Position numbers and translations under genes: made by a program. A stretch of DNA of 64,000 nt from NCBI GenBank assembly GCA_019635315.1, contig JAHBZT010000002.1, forward strand, positions 186,001 through 250,000, in the 5' to 3' direction. The notes beneath the pieces are model-generated. The model searched no databases, was not told the DNA's origin, and saw only the letters and a list, made by a program, of their open reading frames with translations. Positions within the stretch are counted from its first letter, which is position 1. Every line of letters starts with the position of its first letter. The stretch comes from Rubrivivax sp. (GTDB taxonomy: Bacteria > Pseudomonadota > Gammaproteobacteria > Burkholderiales > Burkholderiaceae_C). This document shows positions 31,846-40,586 of the stretch, one piece after another.

Positions 31846-33708
31846 TCAGCCGCCCGCCCGGTCGGGCGGCGCGGGCGGGGCGGGCGCCTCGGCGCCGAAC
31901 CCCTCGCCACGCCGTGCCCGCGTGCGCCGGCGTTCCTCGCGTTCGCGCGACCACAGCTCCTCCAGCTCCTGGCGGCCCTGGCGCGCGATCGAGATCAGCC
32001 GCTTCTCGTCGCCCTGGTGCGGCGCCATCGCCTGCATCAGCTCGATGCTGTGGCGGCGGAAGCGCAGCGCCTGCTGGCGCGCGGCATGGCGCTCCCAGCC
32101 CATCAGCTCCAGCACGCTGCGCCCGCTCATCAGCGCCGCGTCCAGCGTCTCGCGCTCGATGTGCTCGACGCCGCGCTGGTGCAGCCCGTACCAGTGCGTG
32201 GTGTTGCGCGCGCGCACGACCAGCGTGGCCTGCGGGAAGTGCTGCTTGACCAGGTCGACGACGGCCAGGCTCTGCGCCACGTCGTCGATGGCGACGACGA
32301 TCACGCGCGCGTCGGCGGCGCCGGCGATGCGCAGCAGGTCCAGCCTCGTCGCGTCGCCGTAGAAGGCCGGCCAGCCGAAGCGGCGCACGCTGGCCACCTG
32401 CTCGGCGTCGTGGTCCAGCACGGTGGCGGCCAGGCCGCAGGCGTTGATCAGCCGCGCGACGATCTGGCCGTAGCGGCCGAAGCCCAGGATCAGGATCGGC
32501 GCGTCCTGCGCTTCGTCGATCTCGGCCATCGGCGGTGCCGCGCCGCGGGCCAGCCGCGGCGCGACCAGGCGGTCCACCACCAGCATCAGCAGCGGCGTCA
32601 TCAGCATCGAGATCGTGATCACGGCGAGCAGGAACGAGCCGGTGGCCGCCGGCAGCAGCGCCGAGCTGCCCGCGGCCTGCAGCACGACGAAGCCGAATTC
32701 GCCGCCCTGCGCCAGCATGACGACGAAGACCGGGCGCTCGGCCAGCGGGATCTTCATGCGCCAGGCCATCGCCACCATCAGCAGCGCCTTCACGGCGACG
32801 AAGCCCAGCACCGCGGCGGCCATCGCCAGCGGGGCGGCCAGCACGACGGCGAAGTCGATGCTCATGCCCACCGCGATGAAGAACAGCCCCAGCAGCAGGC
32901 CCTTGAACGGCGCCAGGTCGGTCTCGAGCTGGCGGCGGAATTCGCTCTCGGCCAGCAGCACGCCGGCCAGGAAGGCGCCGAGCGCCATCGACAGCCCGGC
33001 GGCCTGCATCAGCGCCGCGGTGGCCACCACCAGCAGCAGGCTGGCCGCGGTGAAGATCTCCGGCGTTTCGCTGCGCGCGATCCAGCGCAGCGCCGGGCGC
33101 AGCAGCAGCCGGCCGCCGAAGACGATCGCGAGCACCATGCCCAGCGCGATCAGCGCCGTCTGCCAGCCCGGCCGCGCGCCGGGCGCCGCCTGCACGGCCA
33201 GCAGCGGCAGCAGCGTCAGGATCGCGATGCCGCCGATGTCCTGGAACAGCGACACCGACAGGATGCTGCGCCCGCCGGTGGTCGGCATCAGGTTGCGCTC
33301 GGCCAGCGTGGCGAGCGCGATGGCCGTGGAGCTCTGCGCCAGCGCCAGCCCGGCGACCAGCGCGACGCGCCAGTCCAGCCCGAGCGCGACGCCGATCGCG
33401 GCCAGCAGGGCGGTGGAGCCGGCGAGCTGCACGCTGCCCCAGCCGAAGATCGGCCCGCGCAGCTGCCACAGCCGCTTCGGGTCCAGCTCCAGGCCGACCA
33501 GGAACAGCATCAGCACGACGCCGAATTCGGCGAAGCGCAGGATGGCCCCGGCGTCGGTGACCAGCTGCAGGCCCCAGGGCCCGATCAGCAGGCCGGCGGC
33601 CAGGTAGCCGATCACCGCGCCCAGGCCGAGCAGCCGCGCGATCGGCACCGCCAGCACGGCGGCGCCCAGGAAGACCAGGCTCTGCAGCAGCCAGGAGCTG
33701 TCGCCCAC
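31846..33708 (-). CDS. kefC: CPA2 cation:proton antiporter, KefC-like with RCK domain
   Basis: A 620-residue inner-membrane potassium efflux protein. The Na+/H+-exchanger domain has about twelve helices (GYLAAGLLIGPWG; VGLELDPKRLW; ALAQSSTAIALATL). It is followed by a TrkA-N/RCK nucleotide-binding domain (ILILGFGRYGQIVARLI; FYGDATRLDLLRIAGAADA) and a charged Arg/Glu-rich tail. The family releases K+ when glutathione conjugates form. The GTG start lies 2 bases after the kefF stop, so the two are coupled. Whether glutathione is the effector in this protein is inference from the KefF neighbour. Confidence 0.9.
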   Translation of the reverse strand: MGDSSWLLQSLVFLGAAVLAVPIARLLGLGAVIGYLAAGLLIGPWGLQLVTDAGAILRFAEFGVVLMLFLVGLELDPKRLWQLRGPIFGWGSVQLAGSTALLAAIGVALGLDWRVALVAGLALAQSSTAIALATLAERNLMPTTGGRSILSVSLFQDIGGIAILTLLPLLAVQAAPGARPGWQTALIALGMVLAIVFGGRLLLRPALRWIARSETPEIFTAASLLLVVATAALMQAAGLSMALGAFLAGVLLAESEFRRQLETDLAPFKGLLLGLFFIAVGMSIDFAVVLAAPLAMAAAVLGFVAVKALLMVAMAWRMKIPLAERPVFVVMLAQGGEFGFVVLQAAGSSALLPAATGSFLLAVITISMLMTPLLMLVVDRLVAPRLARGAAPPMAEIDEAQDAPILILGFGRYGQIVARLINACGLAATVLDHDAEQVASVRRFGWPAFYGDATRLDLLRIAGAADARVIVVAIDDVAQSLAVVDLVKQHFPQATLVVRARNTTHWYGLHQRGVEHIERETLDAALMSGRSVLELMGWERHAARQQALRFRRHSIELMQAMAPHQGDEKRLISIARQGRQELEELWSREREERRRTRARRGEGFGAEAPAPPAPPDRAGG

Positions 33709-33710
33709 GG

Positions 33711-34325
33711 TCAGCGGTCCTCGGCGGCCGGGCGCGCGTCGGCCGGCACGTCGCAGGGCGGCGTGTCGTCGGCCGCGGCCAGCTCGGGCCAGTCGGGCCA
33801 GGCCGCCAGCCGCTCGGCGAAGACGCGGGCATGCGCCGCCACGGCCTCGTCGCTGGCGCGGTGCGCGCCGTGCAGCGCCAGCGGCGGCAGCCAGCGCATG
33901 CGCGTCAGCGCCGCCGTCTGCTCGTAGGGGTGCAGGAAGGCGTCCAGGAAGTAGCGGTTGTAGCCGTCCGGGCGGTAGCTGGACTCCGGGCCCCCGGTGG
34001 AGGTGACCAGCCACAGCGCCTTGCCGGCCAGCGCGCGGCCGCCCGGGCCGTAGGCCCAGCCGAAGCCAAAGACCTCGTCCAGCCACAGCTTCATCAGCGG
34101 CGGCATCGAGTACCACTGCACCGGGTGCAGCCAGACGACGAGCTGCGCGCCCGCCAGCGCCGCGCGTTCGGCGTCGGCGTCGACGAAATAGTCCGGGTAC
34201 AGCGCATACAGGTCGCGCACTTCGGTGCGTGCCGGGGCGGCCTGCGCGGCGGCGCGCATCAGCGTGCGCGTGACCCGCGAGTGGTCCATCTGCGGGTGGG
34301 CGGCGAGCACGAGGATCTCGGCCAT
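33711..34325 (-). CDS. kefF: KefF-like flavodoxin-fold ancillary oxidoreductase
   Basis: A 204-residue flavodoxin-fold quinone reductase of the KefF/MdaB group. ILVLAAHPQMDHSRV at the start, then VVWLHPVQWYSMPPLMKLWLDEVF and GPGGRALAGKALWLVTSTGG are the family motifs. In enterobacteria KefF binds KefC and is needed for full antiport activity. The ATG at 34325 begins the homology. It is immediately upstream of kefC, and 165 bases separate it from the divergent parA-like gene. Confidence 0.9.
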   Translation of the reverse strand: MAEILVLAAHPQMDHSRVTRTLMRAAAQAAPARTEVRDLYALYPDYFVDADAERAALAGAQLVVWLHPVQWYSMPPLMKLWLDEVFGFGWAYGPGGRALAGKALWLVTSTGGPESSYRPDGYNRYFLDAFLHPYEQTAALTRMRWLPPLALHGAHRASDEAVAAHARVFAERLAAWPDWPELAAADDTPPCDVPADARPAAEDR

Positions 34326-34490
34326 CGTCGGCAGGCGTTGCAGCAGGTTCGGCGCGGCGGCGGCTCGGCCCCGGCTCGGGTCTGCCCGCAACGGTACGCC
34401 GCGGACGGGCCGCTACCATACCCGAACACCGGTCCACAACGCGGCCGCCCACCCGGCGCGCGCCGCCCCAGCGCAGGAGGAGAGCCCGCC

Positions 34491-35108
34491 ATGCCCGTGA
34501 TCGTGGTCGCCAACCCCAAGGGCGGCGTCGGCAAGAGCACGCTGGCCACCAACGTCGCCGGCTGCCTGGCCGCCGCCGGCCACGCGGTGATGCTGGGCGA
34601 CGTCGACCGCCAGCAGTCGGCGCGCCAGTGGCTGGCGCTGCGGCCGCCGCAGCTGCCGGCCATCAGCGGCTGGGACGTGGCCGGCGACGACATCGTGCGC
34701 CCGCCCAAGGGCACCACGCATGTCGTGCTGGACACCCCGGCCGGGCTGCACGGCAAGCGGCTGGACGCGGTGATGCGCATCGCCGACCGCGTGCTGATCC
34801 CGCTGCAGGCCAGCCTGTTCGACATCCAGGCCACGCATGCCTTCGTGAACGCGCTGCGCGAGCACCGGCGTGCCGCCGACGTGGAGCTGGCGCTGGTGGG
34901 CATGCGCATCCGCGAGCACACGCGGGCCAACGAGCACCTGCACGAGTACGTGGCCACGCTGCCGGTGCCGGTGGTGGCCTGGCTGCGCGAGACGCAGAAC
35001 TACGTGCAGCTCGCCGCGCACGGGCTGACGCTGTGGGACGTGGCGCCGAGCCGGGTCGAACGCGACCTGGAGCAGTGGGCGCCGCTGCGCGCGTGGATTC
35101 TTCGCTGA
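34491..35108 (+). CDS. orphan ParA-family ATPase
   Basis: A 205-residue ParA/MinD-type ATPase. The deviant Walker A KGGVGKST is at about residue 10-17, the switch I region is GDVDRQQSARQWL near 40, and Walker B is VVLDTPAG near 80. No ParB or parS-like repeats are visible nearby. Small ParA proteins without ParB position chemoreceptor clusters, carboxysomes or other cargo in other bacteria, but the cargo here is unknown. A strong AGGAGG Shine-Dalgarno lies about 9 bases before the ATG. The MaoC gene follows after 7 bases. Confidence 0.9.
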   Translation: MPVIVVANPKGGVGKSTLATNVAGCLAAAGHAVMLGDVDRQQSARQWLALRPPQLPAISGWDVAGDDIVRPPKGTTHVVLDTPAGLHGKRLDAVMRIADRVLIPLQASLFDIQATHAFVNALREHRRAADVELALVGMRIREHTRANEHLHEYVATLPVPVVAWLRETQNYVQLAAHGLTLWDVAPSRVERDLEQWAPLRAWILR

Positions 35109-35115
35109 GGAACGG

Positions 35116-35574
35116 ATGAGCAAGACCGTCTACGCCTACCTGGCCGACCTGCAGCCGCTGGTCGGCCGCGAGATCGGCGCCAGCGACTGGCTGACCGTGG
35201 AGCAGTCGCGCATCGACCTCTTTGCACAGGCCACCGACGACCACCAGTGGATCCACGTCGATCCGCAGCGTGCGGCGGCCGGACCCTTCGGCGCCACCGT
35301 CGCGCATGGCTTCCTGACGCTGAGCCTGCTGCCGCCGCTGTTCGAGAGTGCGTTCGAGATCGCCGACGTGCGGATGGGCATCAACTACGGGCTCAACCGC
35401 GTGCGCTTCCCGGCCCCGGTGCGCGTGGGCAGCCGGTTGCGCGGGCGCTTCCGGCTGCTGAGCTACGAGCCGCTGCCCGGCGGCGCGCAGCTGGTGGTGG
35501 AGGCCACCGTCGAACTGGAGGGTTCGGACAAGCCGGCCTGCGTGGCCGAGTCGGTGACGCGCCGCTTCACTTAG
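35116..35574 (+). CDS. MaoC-family (R)-specific enoyl-CoA hydratase-like protein
   Basis: A 152-residue hot-dog-fold protein. The hydratase motif FAQATDDHQWIHVD, with the catalytic Asp and His, and the GPFGATVAHGFLTLSLL helix are intact, which points to activity on enoyl-CoA. In PHB-making bacteria such enzymes can supply (R)-3-hydroxyacyl-CoA; phaZ elsewhere in the window is consistent with that but is not linked. GAGG precedes the ATG. It is probably co-transcribed with the ParA gene. Confidence 0.9.
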   Translation: MSKTVYAYLADLQPLVGREIGASDWLTVEQSRIDLFAQATDDHQWIHVDPQRAAAGPFGATVAHGFLTLSLLPPLFESAFEIADVRMGINYGLNRVRFPAPVRVGSRLRGRFRLLSYEPLPGGAQLVVEATVELEGSDKPACVAESVTRRFT

Positions 35575-35639
35575 GCGCCTGCCCGGGTGCCGATGTCTGT
35601 CGCGCAGACCCCTATCCCGGGCCGCGCCGGCGCGGCAAC

Positions 35640-35681
35640 CCCCAAATTGGGGAACCGGGCCAGGTGCGCCAGCGGTTGACA
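35640..35681 (+). promoter_or_regulatory. palindrome and TTGACA box upstream of the LuxR regulator
   Basis: CCCCAA-A-TTGGGG at 35640-35652 is a perfect dyad, and a consensus TTGACA follows at 35676-35681. A matching -10 is not apparent at normal spacing. It is a plausible operator and promoter region for the regulator gene 33 bases further on, but weakly supported. Confidence 0.35.
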
Positions 35682-35713
35682 ATGGGCCGACCCACCGGAC
35701 CCGCGGAGACGAC

Positions 35714-36478
35714 ATGAAGGTGCTGCTGGTCGACGATCACCCGCTCATCCTCTCGGCGCTGCAGGCCGTCATCCAGGGCATCGGCAGCGACGTCACGGTG
35801 ACCGGCGTCGACAGCGCCGCCGCCGCGCGCGCCGCGCTGGCCGAGGACCCGGAGTGGGACCTCGTGCTGCTGGACCTGGCGCTGGGCGACGCCGACGGCT
35901 TCGACGTGCTGGCCGAGTTCCGAGCCGCCTACCCGGCCGTGCCGGTGGTCGTCGTGTCGGCCAGCGACCGGGCCAGCGACGTCATCCGCGCCATCGACCT
36001 CGGCGCGATGGGCTTCGTGCCCAAGCGCAGCTCCAACGCCGAGCTGCACGAGGCGCTGGGCATGGTGATGTCGGGTTCGATGTACGTGCCGCCGTCCATG
36101 CTGGGGCTGGAATTCAGTCCGGGCGCCCGCAGCGGCGGCGATACCGTGCCGGGCGTGATGCGTACCGGACCCGAGGGCGCGCCCTCGGGTCATGCCCCGC
36201 TGGGCGCCGCGGCGCGGCCGGAGCCGCACCAGAAGCTGCCCAGCATCGAGGACGTCGGCCTCACGCCGCGCCAGGCCGAGGTGCTGGGCCTGCTGCTGCA
36301 GGGCCTGCCGAACAAGCTGATCGCGCGCCAGCTCAACCTGTCGGTCGAGACGGTCAAGGACCATGTCGCGGCGGTGCTGCGGGCCCTGGGCGTCAGCTCG
36401 CGCACGCAGGCGGTGCTGGCGGTGAGCCAGATGACGCAGGGGCAGGGCGGTTTCTTCGCGCGCCGGCCGCCGCGTTGA
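35714..36478 (+). CDS. NarL/LuxR-type response regulator
   Basis: A 254-residue two-component regulator. The receiver domain (about 1-120) begins MKVLLVDDHPLILSAL, with the phospho-Asp in VLLDLALGDADGFD near 57 and a lysine in GFVPKRSS. A Pro/Gly-rich linker of about 55 residues precedes the LuxR helix-turn-helix (LTPRQAEVLGLLLQGLPNKLIARQL; SVETVKDHVAAVLRALGV). The linker is longer than usual. The hybrid kinase gene starts 25 bases downstream and is the likely partner. Targets are unknown. Confidence 0.93.
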   Translation: MKVLLVDDHPLILSALQAVIQGIGSDVTVTGVDSAAAARAALAEDPEWDLVLLDLALGDADGFDVLAEFRAAYPAVPVVVVSASDRASDVIRAIDLGAMGFVPKRSSNAELHEALGMVMSGSMYVPPSMLGLEFSPGARSGGDTVPGVMRTGPEGAPSGHAPLGAAARPEPHQKLPSIEDVGLTPRQAEVLGLLLQGLPNKLIARQLNLSVETVKDHVAAVLRALGVSSRTQAVLAVSQMTQGQGGFFARRPPR

Positions 36479-36503
36479 GGCGCGCCAGCAGGCCCTGGCC
36501 ACG

Positions 36504-38405
36504 ATGACTACGGGCCCGGCTCCTGCGGTGCCGCTGGACCTGTCAGCCCGGGGGGCGGCGGCCGCGCCGGCGGACGACACGCGGCGGGCGCTGGGCAGCG
36601 ACGTCGACCACATGCGCGCGCTGTACGTGCAGACGCCGGCGACGCTGATCGGCTACCTGCTCGGCCTGGCGGTCATCGTCTGGCTGTTCGCGCCGCTGGC
36701 CGAACCCTGGCGGCTGGGCGGCTGGGCCGCGGCGCTGCTGGGGCTGTGGGCGCTGCGCCTGGCGCACTACCTGCGCTACCTGCGCCGGCCCGACGCCGAC
36801 GAGGCCACGCTGCTGGCCTGGCGCGACAGCTGGCGCGCGCTGGTGCTGCTGCAGGGCAGCCTGTGGGGCGTGGCGGTGTGGCTGTTCTGGGGCCTGGGCA
36901 CGCCCTACGACAAGATCGCGCTGATCCTCGTCGTCTACACCTACTGCGTCAGCTCGGTGCAGCTGCTGGCCACCCAGGCTTGGGTCTTCCTGGGCTTCAT
37001 CAGCCTGGTGCTGACGCCGACCATCGTGCGCATCGCGACCGACACCAGTCAGGGTGGCCACCTGCCGCTGGCGGTGATCGTGACCATCCTGTTCTGCGCC
37101 ACGGTGCTGATGGCGCGGACCTACGGCAGCGCGCTGGGCCAGGCGATCGCGCTGAAGGCGCGCACCGACGAGTTGGCGGCGCGCCTGCGCACCGAGATGA
37201 CCGCCGCCGAGGAGGCGCGCCGCGCCGCCGAGGCCGCCAACCGCGCGAAGACGCAGTTCTTCGCCGCCGCCAGCCACGACCTGCGCCAGCCGCTGCACGC
37301 GATGGGCCTGTTCGCCGAGGCGCTGCGCAGCAAGAGCCGCGACCCCGAAGTGGCCTCGCTGGTGGGCAGCATCAACGAGAGCGTGGACGCGCTGGAGGGC
37401 CTGTTCGGCGAGCTGCTGGACATCACGCGCATCGACACCGGCGGCGTCGACGTCAACCCGCAGCCGGTGCGCATGAAGGAGCTGTTCGCGCGGCTGCGGC
37501 TGCACTTCGAGCCGATCGCCTTCGAGAAGGGCCTGGCGCTGGTCTTCCGCGGCGAGCAGCAGGTGGCGCACACCGACCCGGTGCTGCTCGAACGCGTGCT
37601 GCGCAACCTGGTCAGCAACGCCATCCGCTACACCGACGACGGCGGCGTGCTCGTGAGCTGCCGCCTGCGCAGCACGCCGGCCGGGCCGCGGCTGCTGCTG
37701 CAGGTGTGGGACAGCGGCATCGGCATCTCCGAGGCCAGCCTGCCGCGCATCTTCGAGGAGTTCTACCAGGCGCAGAGCAACCGGCCGCTGCTGGCCCACC
37801 ACCGCAAGGGCCTGGGCCTGGGGCTGGCCATCGTCAAGCGCCTGGCGGCGCTGATGGCGGCGCCGATCGCGGTGCGCTCGCGTGTCGGCCACGGCACGGT
37901 CTTCGCGCTCGAGCTGATGCCGGGCAAGGCGCCGCGCAGCGTCGAGCCGGCGCCGGGCGCGCTGCGCGCGCCGATCGGCCTGACGCTGCAGGGCCGGCTG
38001 ATCGTCGTCGTCGAGGACGAGGCCGCGGTGCGCGAGGGCCTGGTCGTGCTGCTGCAGGCCTGGGGCGCGGATGTCGTCGCCTTCGAGACGGTGGACGCGG
38101 TGCAGGCCTGGCTGGCCGACCCCGGGCCGCAGCTGCCGGACCTGCTGCTGGTGGACTACCGGCTGCCGCAGGGCCGCACCGGCATCGAGGCGCTGGCCGC
38201 GCTGCGCGCGCGCTGGCCACGGCGGCCGCTGCCGGCGATCCTGATCACCGGCAGCAGCCTCTCCGGCCACGAGGACGAGGCCGAGCGCCACGACTACCAC
38301 CTGCTGATCAAGCCGGTGCTGCCGAACCGGCTGCGCGCGATGATCGCGTTCAAGCTCGGCGTGCGCGGCGGCGAGCCGGCCCCCGCTGGCGCACCGGCGC
38401 CCTGA
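36504..38405 (+). CDS. hybrid sensor histidine kinase with multi-TM input and C-terminal receiver
   Basis: A 633-residue protein. The N-terminal third carries about six hydrophobic segments (from about 48 to 205) without a large periplasmic domain, so the signal is probably membrane-borne or intramembrane. The H-box [23 protein letters not shown], near 252-275, belongs to the SHDLRQPL subgroup. The ATPase domain includes [14 protein letters not shown] and [12 protein letters not shown], and the receiver (from about 500) has [11 protein letters not shown] and LIKPVLP. The kinase follows the LuxR regulator gene closely and the two should form a phosphorelay. Confidence 0.92.
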   Translation: MTTGPAPAVPLDLSARGAAAAPADDTRRALGSDVDHMRALYVQTPATLIGYLLGLAVIVWLFAPLAEPWRLGGWAAALLGLWALRLAHYLRYLRRPDADEATLLAWRDSWRALVLLQGSLWGVAVWLFWGLGTPYDKIALILVVYTYCVSSVQLLATQAWVFLGFISLVLTPTIVRIATDTSQGGHLPLAVIVTILFCATVLMARTYGSALGQAIALKARTDELAARLRTEMTAAEEARRAAEAANRAKTQFFAAASHDLRQPLHAMGLFAEALRSKSRDPEVASLVGSINESVDALEGLFGELLDITRIDTGGVDVNPQPVRMKELFARLRLHFEPIAFEKGLALVFRGEQQVAHTDPVLLERVLRNLVSNAIRYTDDGGVLVSCRLRSTPAGPRLLLQVWDSGIGISEASLPRIFEEFYQAQSNRPLLAHHRKGLGLGLAIVKRLAALMAAPIAVRSRVGHGTVFALELMPGKAPRSVEPAPGALRAPIGLTLQGRLIVVVEDEAAVREGLVVLLQAWGADVVAFETVDAVQAWLADPGPQLPDLLLVDYRLPQGRTGIEALAALRARWPRRPLPAILITGSSLSGHEDEAERHDYHLLIKPVLPNRLRAMIAFKLGVRGGEPAPAGAPAP

Positions 38406-38496
38406 ACCCGCGACCGGCGCGGCGACCCGCCGCGCGGGCCGCGTCCTGCAGAAAGCGGGGCCGACCGCTACACTGGCGCGAGCCAAGGCGCCGCCC

Positions 38497-39276
38497 ATGT
38501 TCAAACGACTGCGAGAAGACATCGCCTGCATCCTCGAGCGCGACCCCGCGGCGCGCTCCGCATGGGAGGTGCTGACCTGCTATCCGGGCCTGCATGCGCT
38601 GGTGCTGCACCGGCGCGCGCAGTGGTTCTGGCAGCGCGGCTTCACGACGCTGGCGCGCTTCGTCTCGCACCTCGGCCGCTTCCTCACCGGCATCGAGATC
38701 CACCCCGGCGCGACGATGGGCCGGCGCGTCTTCATCGACCACGGCATGGGCGTCGTGATCGGCGAGACGGCCGAGGTCGGCGACGACTGCACGATCTACC
38801 AGGGCGTCACGCTGGGCGGCACGTCGCTCGCCAAGGGCGCCAAGCGCCACCCGACGCTGGGCCGCGGCGTCATCGTCGGCGCCAATGCGCAGGTGCTGGG
38901 CGGCTTCACGGTCGGCGACGGTGCACGCGTCGGCTCCGGCGCGGTGGTCGTCAAGCCGGTGCCGCCGGGGGCCACCGCGGTCGGCAACCCGGCGCGCATC
39001 ATCCAGGCCGAGACCGACGCGCAGCGCGAAGCCGCGGCCGCGCGCATGGGCTTCTCGGCCTACGGCGTGACGCAGGGCGACGACCCGGTCTCGCTGGCGA
39101 TGAAGGGCCTGATCGACAACGCCGCCGGCCACGAGCACCAGATCGCGCTGCTGTGGCAGGCGATCGAGAAGCTGTCGGCGCGAGCGCGCGAACTGCCGGC
39201 CGGCGACTGCGTGCCGCAGGACGCGCAGACCACCGAGGCCTTCGACGCCGAGCGGCTGAACCGCCTCGTCAAGTAG
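38497..39276 (+). CDS. cysE: serine O-acetyltransferase
   Basis: Makes O-acetylserine from serine and acetyl-CoA, the committed step of cysteine synthesis. The 259-residue protein has the N-terminal helical part ([21 protein letters not shown]), followed by the left-handed hexapeptide repeats with [30 protein letters not shown] and GVTLGGT. The C-terminal 70 residues are longer than in the shortest bacterial forms. A TACACT -10-like box lies at 38469-38474. Its neighbour mog is convergent. Confidence 0.95.
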   Translation: MFKRLREDIACILERDPAARSAWEVLTCYPGLHALVLHRRAQWFWQRGFTTLARFVSHLGRFLTGIEIHPGATMGRRVFIDHGMGVVIGETAEVGDDCTIYQGVTLGGTSLAKGAKRHPTLGRGVIVGANAQVLGGFTVGDGARVGSGAVVVKPVPPGATAVGNPARIIQAETDAQREAAAARMGFSAYGVTQGDDPVSLAMKGLIDNAAGHEHQIALLWQAIEKLSARARELPAGDCVPQDAQTTEAFDAERLNRLVK

Positions 39277-39301
39277 GCGGCCCTGCGACGGGGCCGGGCC
39301 G

Positions 39302-39913
39302 TCAGCCCGTCCGCGGCACGCGCAGCGCCGACTTCGGCCGGAAGGCCTTGCACACCGCCTCGTCGGTCTCGAGGTAGGGCCCGCCGATCAGGTCGATGCA
39401 GTAGGGCACGGCGGCAAAGATGCCGTGCACCGGCGGCGCGGCGCGCGGCAGGCCCTCCAGCGTCTCGGCGATGGCCTTCGGCTGGCCGGGCAGGTTGACG
39501 ATCAGCGCGCGGCCGCGGATCACCGCGACCTGGCGCGAGAGGATGGCCGTCGGCACGAAGGCCAGGCTGATCTGCCGCATCTGCTCGCCGAAGCCGGGCA
39601 TCACCTTGTCGGCCACCGCCAGCGTGGCCTCCGGCGTCACGTCGCGCGGCGCCGGGCCGGTGCCGCCGGTCGTCAGCACGAGGTCGCAGCGCTCGTCGTC
39701 GACCAGCGCGCGCAGCGTGGCGGCGATGCCGTCCTGATCGTCCGGGATCAGGCGCTCGACCCAGGTCACCGGGTTCTTCAGCGCGCGCGACAGCCAGTCC
39801 TTCAGCGCCGGCAGGCCCTGGTCCTGGTAGACGCCGCTGGAGGCGCGGTCGCTGATCGAGACGAGGCCGATGCGCACGGGGTCCGGCAGCGGGGCGGGGG
39901 CCGCTTCGTTCAT
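39302..39913 (-). CDS. mog: molybdopterin adenylyltransferase
   Basis: Adenylates molybdopterin before molybdenum insertion in molybdenum-cofactor synthesis. The 203-residue product has RIGLVSISDRASSGVYQDQG near 14, the MoCF signature LVLTTGGTGPAPRDVTPEA near 77-95, and the C-terminal LPGQPKAIAETL and GIFAAVPYCIDLIGG segments, as in MogA. Its ATG overlaps the darP stop (ATGA), so the two are translationally coupled. That gene order is common in Burkholderiales by my recollection. Confidence 0.95.
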   Translation of the reverse strand: MNEAAPAPLPDPVRIGLVSISDRASSGVYQDQGLPALKDWLSRALKNPVTWVERLIPDDQDGIAATLRALVDDERCDLVLTTGGTGPAPRDVTPEATLAVADKVMPGFGEQMRQISLAFVPTAILSRQVAVIRGRALIVNLPGQPKAIAETLEGLPRAAPPVHGIFAAVPYCIDLIGGPYLETDEAVCKAFRPKSALRVPRTG

Positions 39914-40470
39914 GTCGGGGGCTTGAGCAGGGGCTTGAGAAACTGGAACAGCTCGCGGTAGCTGCGCGGCTGGCGCTGTTCGGCCGGCAAGGCGGCCGCG
40001 TCGCGGCGCGCCGCACGCACCAGGCTGCGCAGCTGCTGCGCGTCGGTGTCCGGGTGGGCCTGCAGCCAGCGGGTCAGCGCGTCGTCGCCGGCGATCAGCT
40101 CGGCGCGCCAGCGCTCGGCCTCGTGCAGCGCCAGCGTCTCCTTCGCGCTGCCCAGCGTGGCGGCGGCGACGGCCTCGCGCAGCGCGTCCTCGTCGGCACT
40201 ACGCATCAGCTTGCCCACGTACTGCATCTGGCGCCGCCGGCCCTCGTGCGAGCGCGTGCGCCGGTATTCGACGATCGCGTCGCGCAGCGCCTCGGGCAGC
40301 TTCAGCGCGGCCAGGCGCTCTTCGGACAGCGCGGCCACCGCCACGCCCAGCGCCTGCAGCTCGTGCGATTTCTGCTTCAGCTGGGTCTTGCTCGGCGCCG
40401 CCGGCGCATCGCCGTCGCCGTCGCCATAGTGGTGGTCGATGCCGCGATGGGGGGCGGCGCGTCGGGGCAT
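39910..40470 (-). CDS. darP: ribosome biogenesis factor DarP (DUF615)
   Basis: A 186-residue helical basic protein of the YjgA/DUF615 family, known in Escherichia coli as a late 50S assembly factor. The signature runs SKTQLKQKSHELQALGVAV, RRTRSHEGRRRQMQYVGKLMR and SYRELFQFLKPLL at the C-terminus. The first 25 residues are His/Asp/Gly-rich and variable. It is divergent from pmbA; a GATAAT -10-like box on the minus strand (40523-40518) lies about 48 bases upstream. Confidence 0.93.
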   Translation of the reverse strand: MPRRAAPHRGIDHHYGDGDGDAPAAPSKTQLKQKSHELQALGVAVAALSEERLAALKLPEALRDAIVEYRRTRSHEGRRRQMQYVGKLMRSADEDALREAVAAATLGSAKETLALHEAERWRAELIAGDDALTRWLQAHPDTDAQQLRSLVRAARRDAAALPAEQRQPRSYRELFQFLKPLLKPPT

Positions 40471-40586
40471 GTTTCGGGGCGGGGCGCGCGGGGGCGCCGG
40501 GAGCGGCAGGACGGGTGATTATCATCGGCGCGCTCCGCGCCGGCGGGGCCCCGAGACCCCGCCCCGACCTTGCTGCCGCCCCAACG

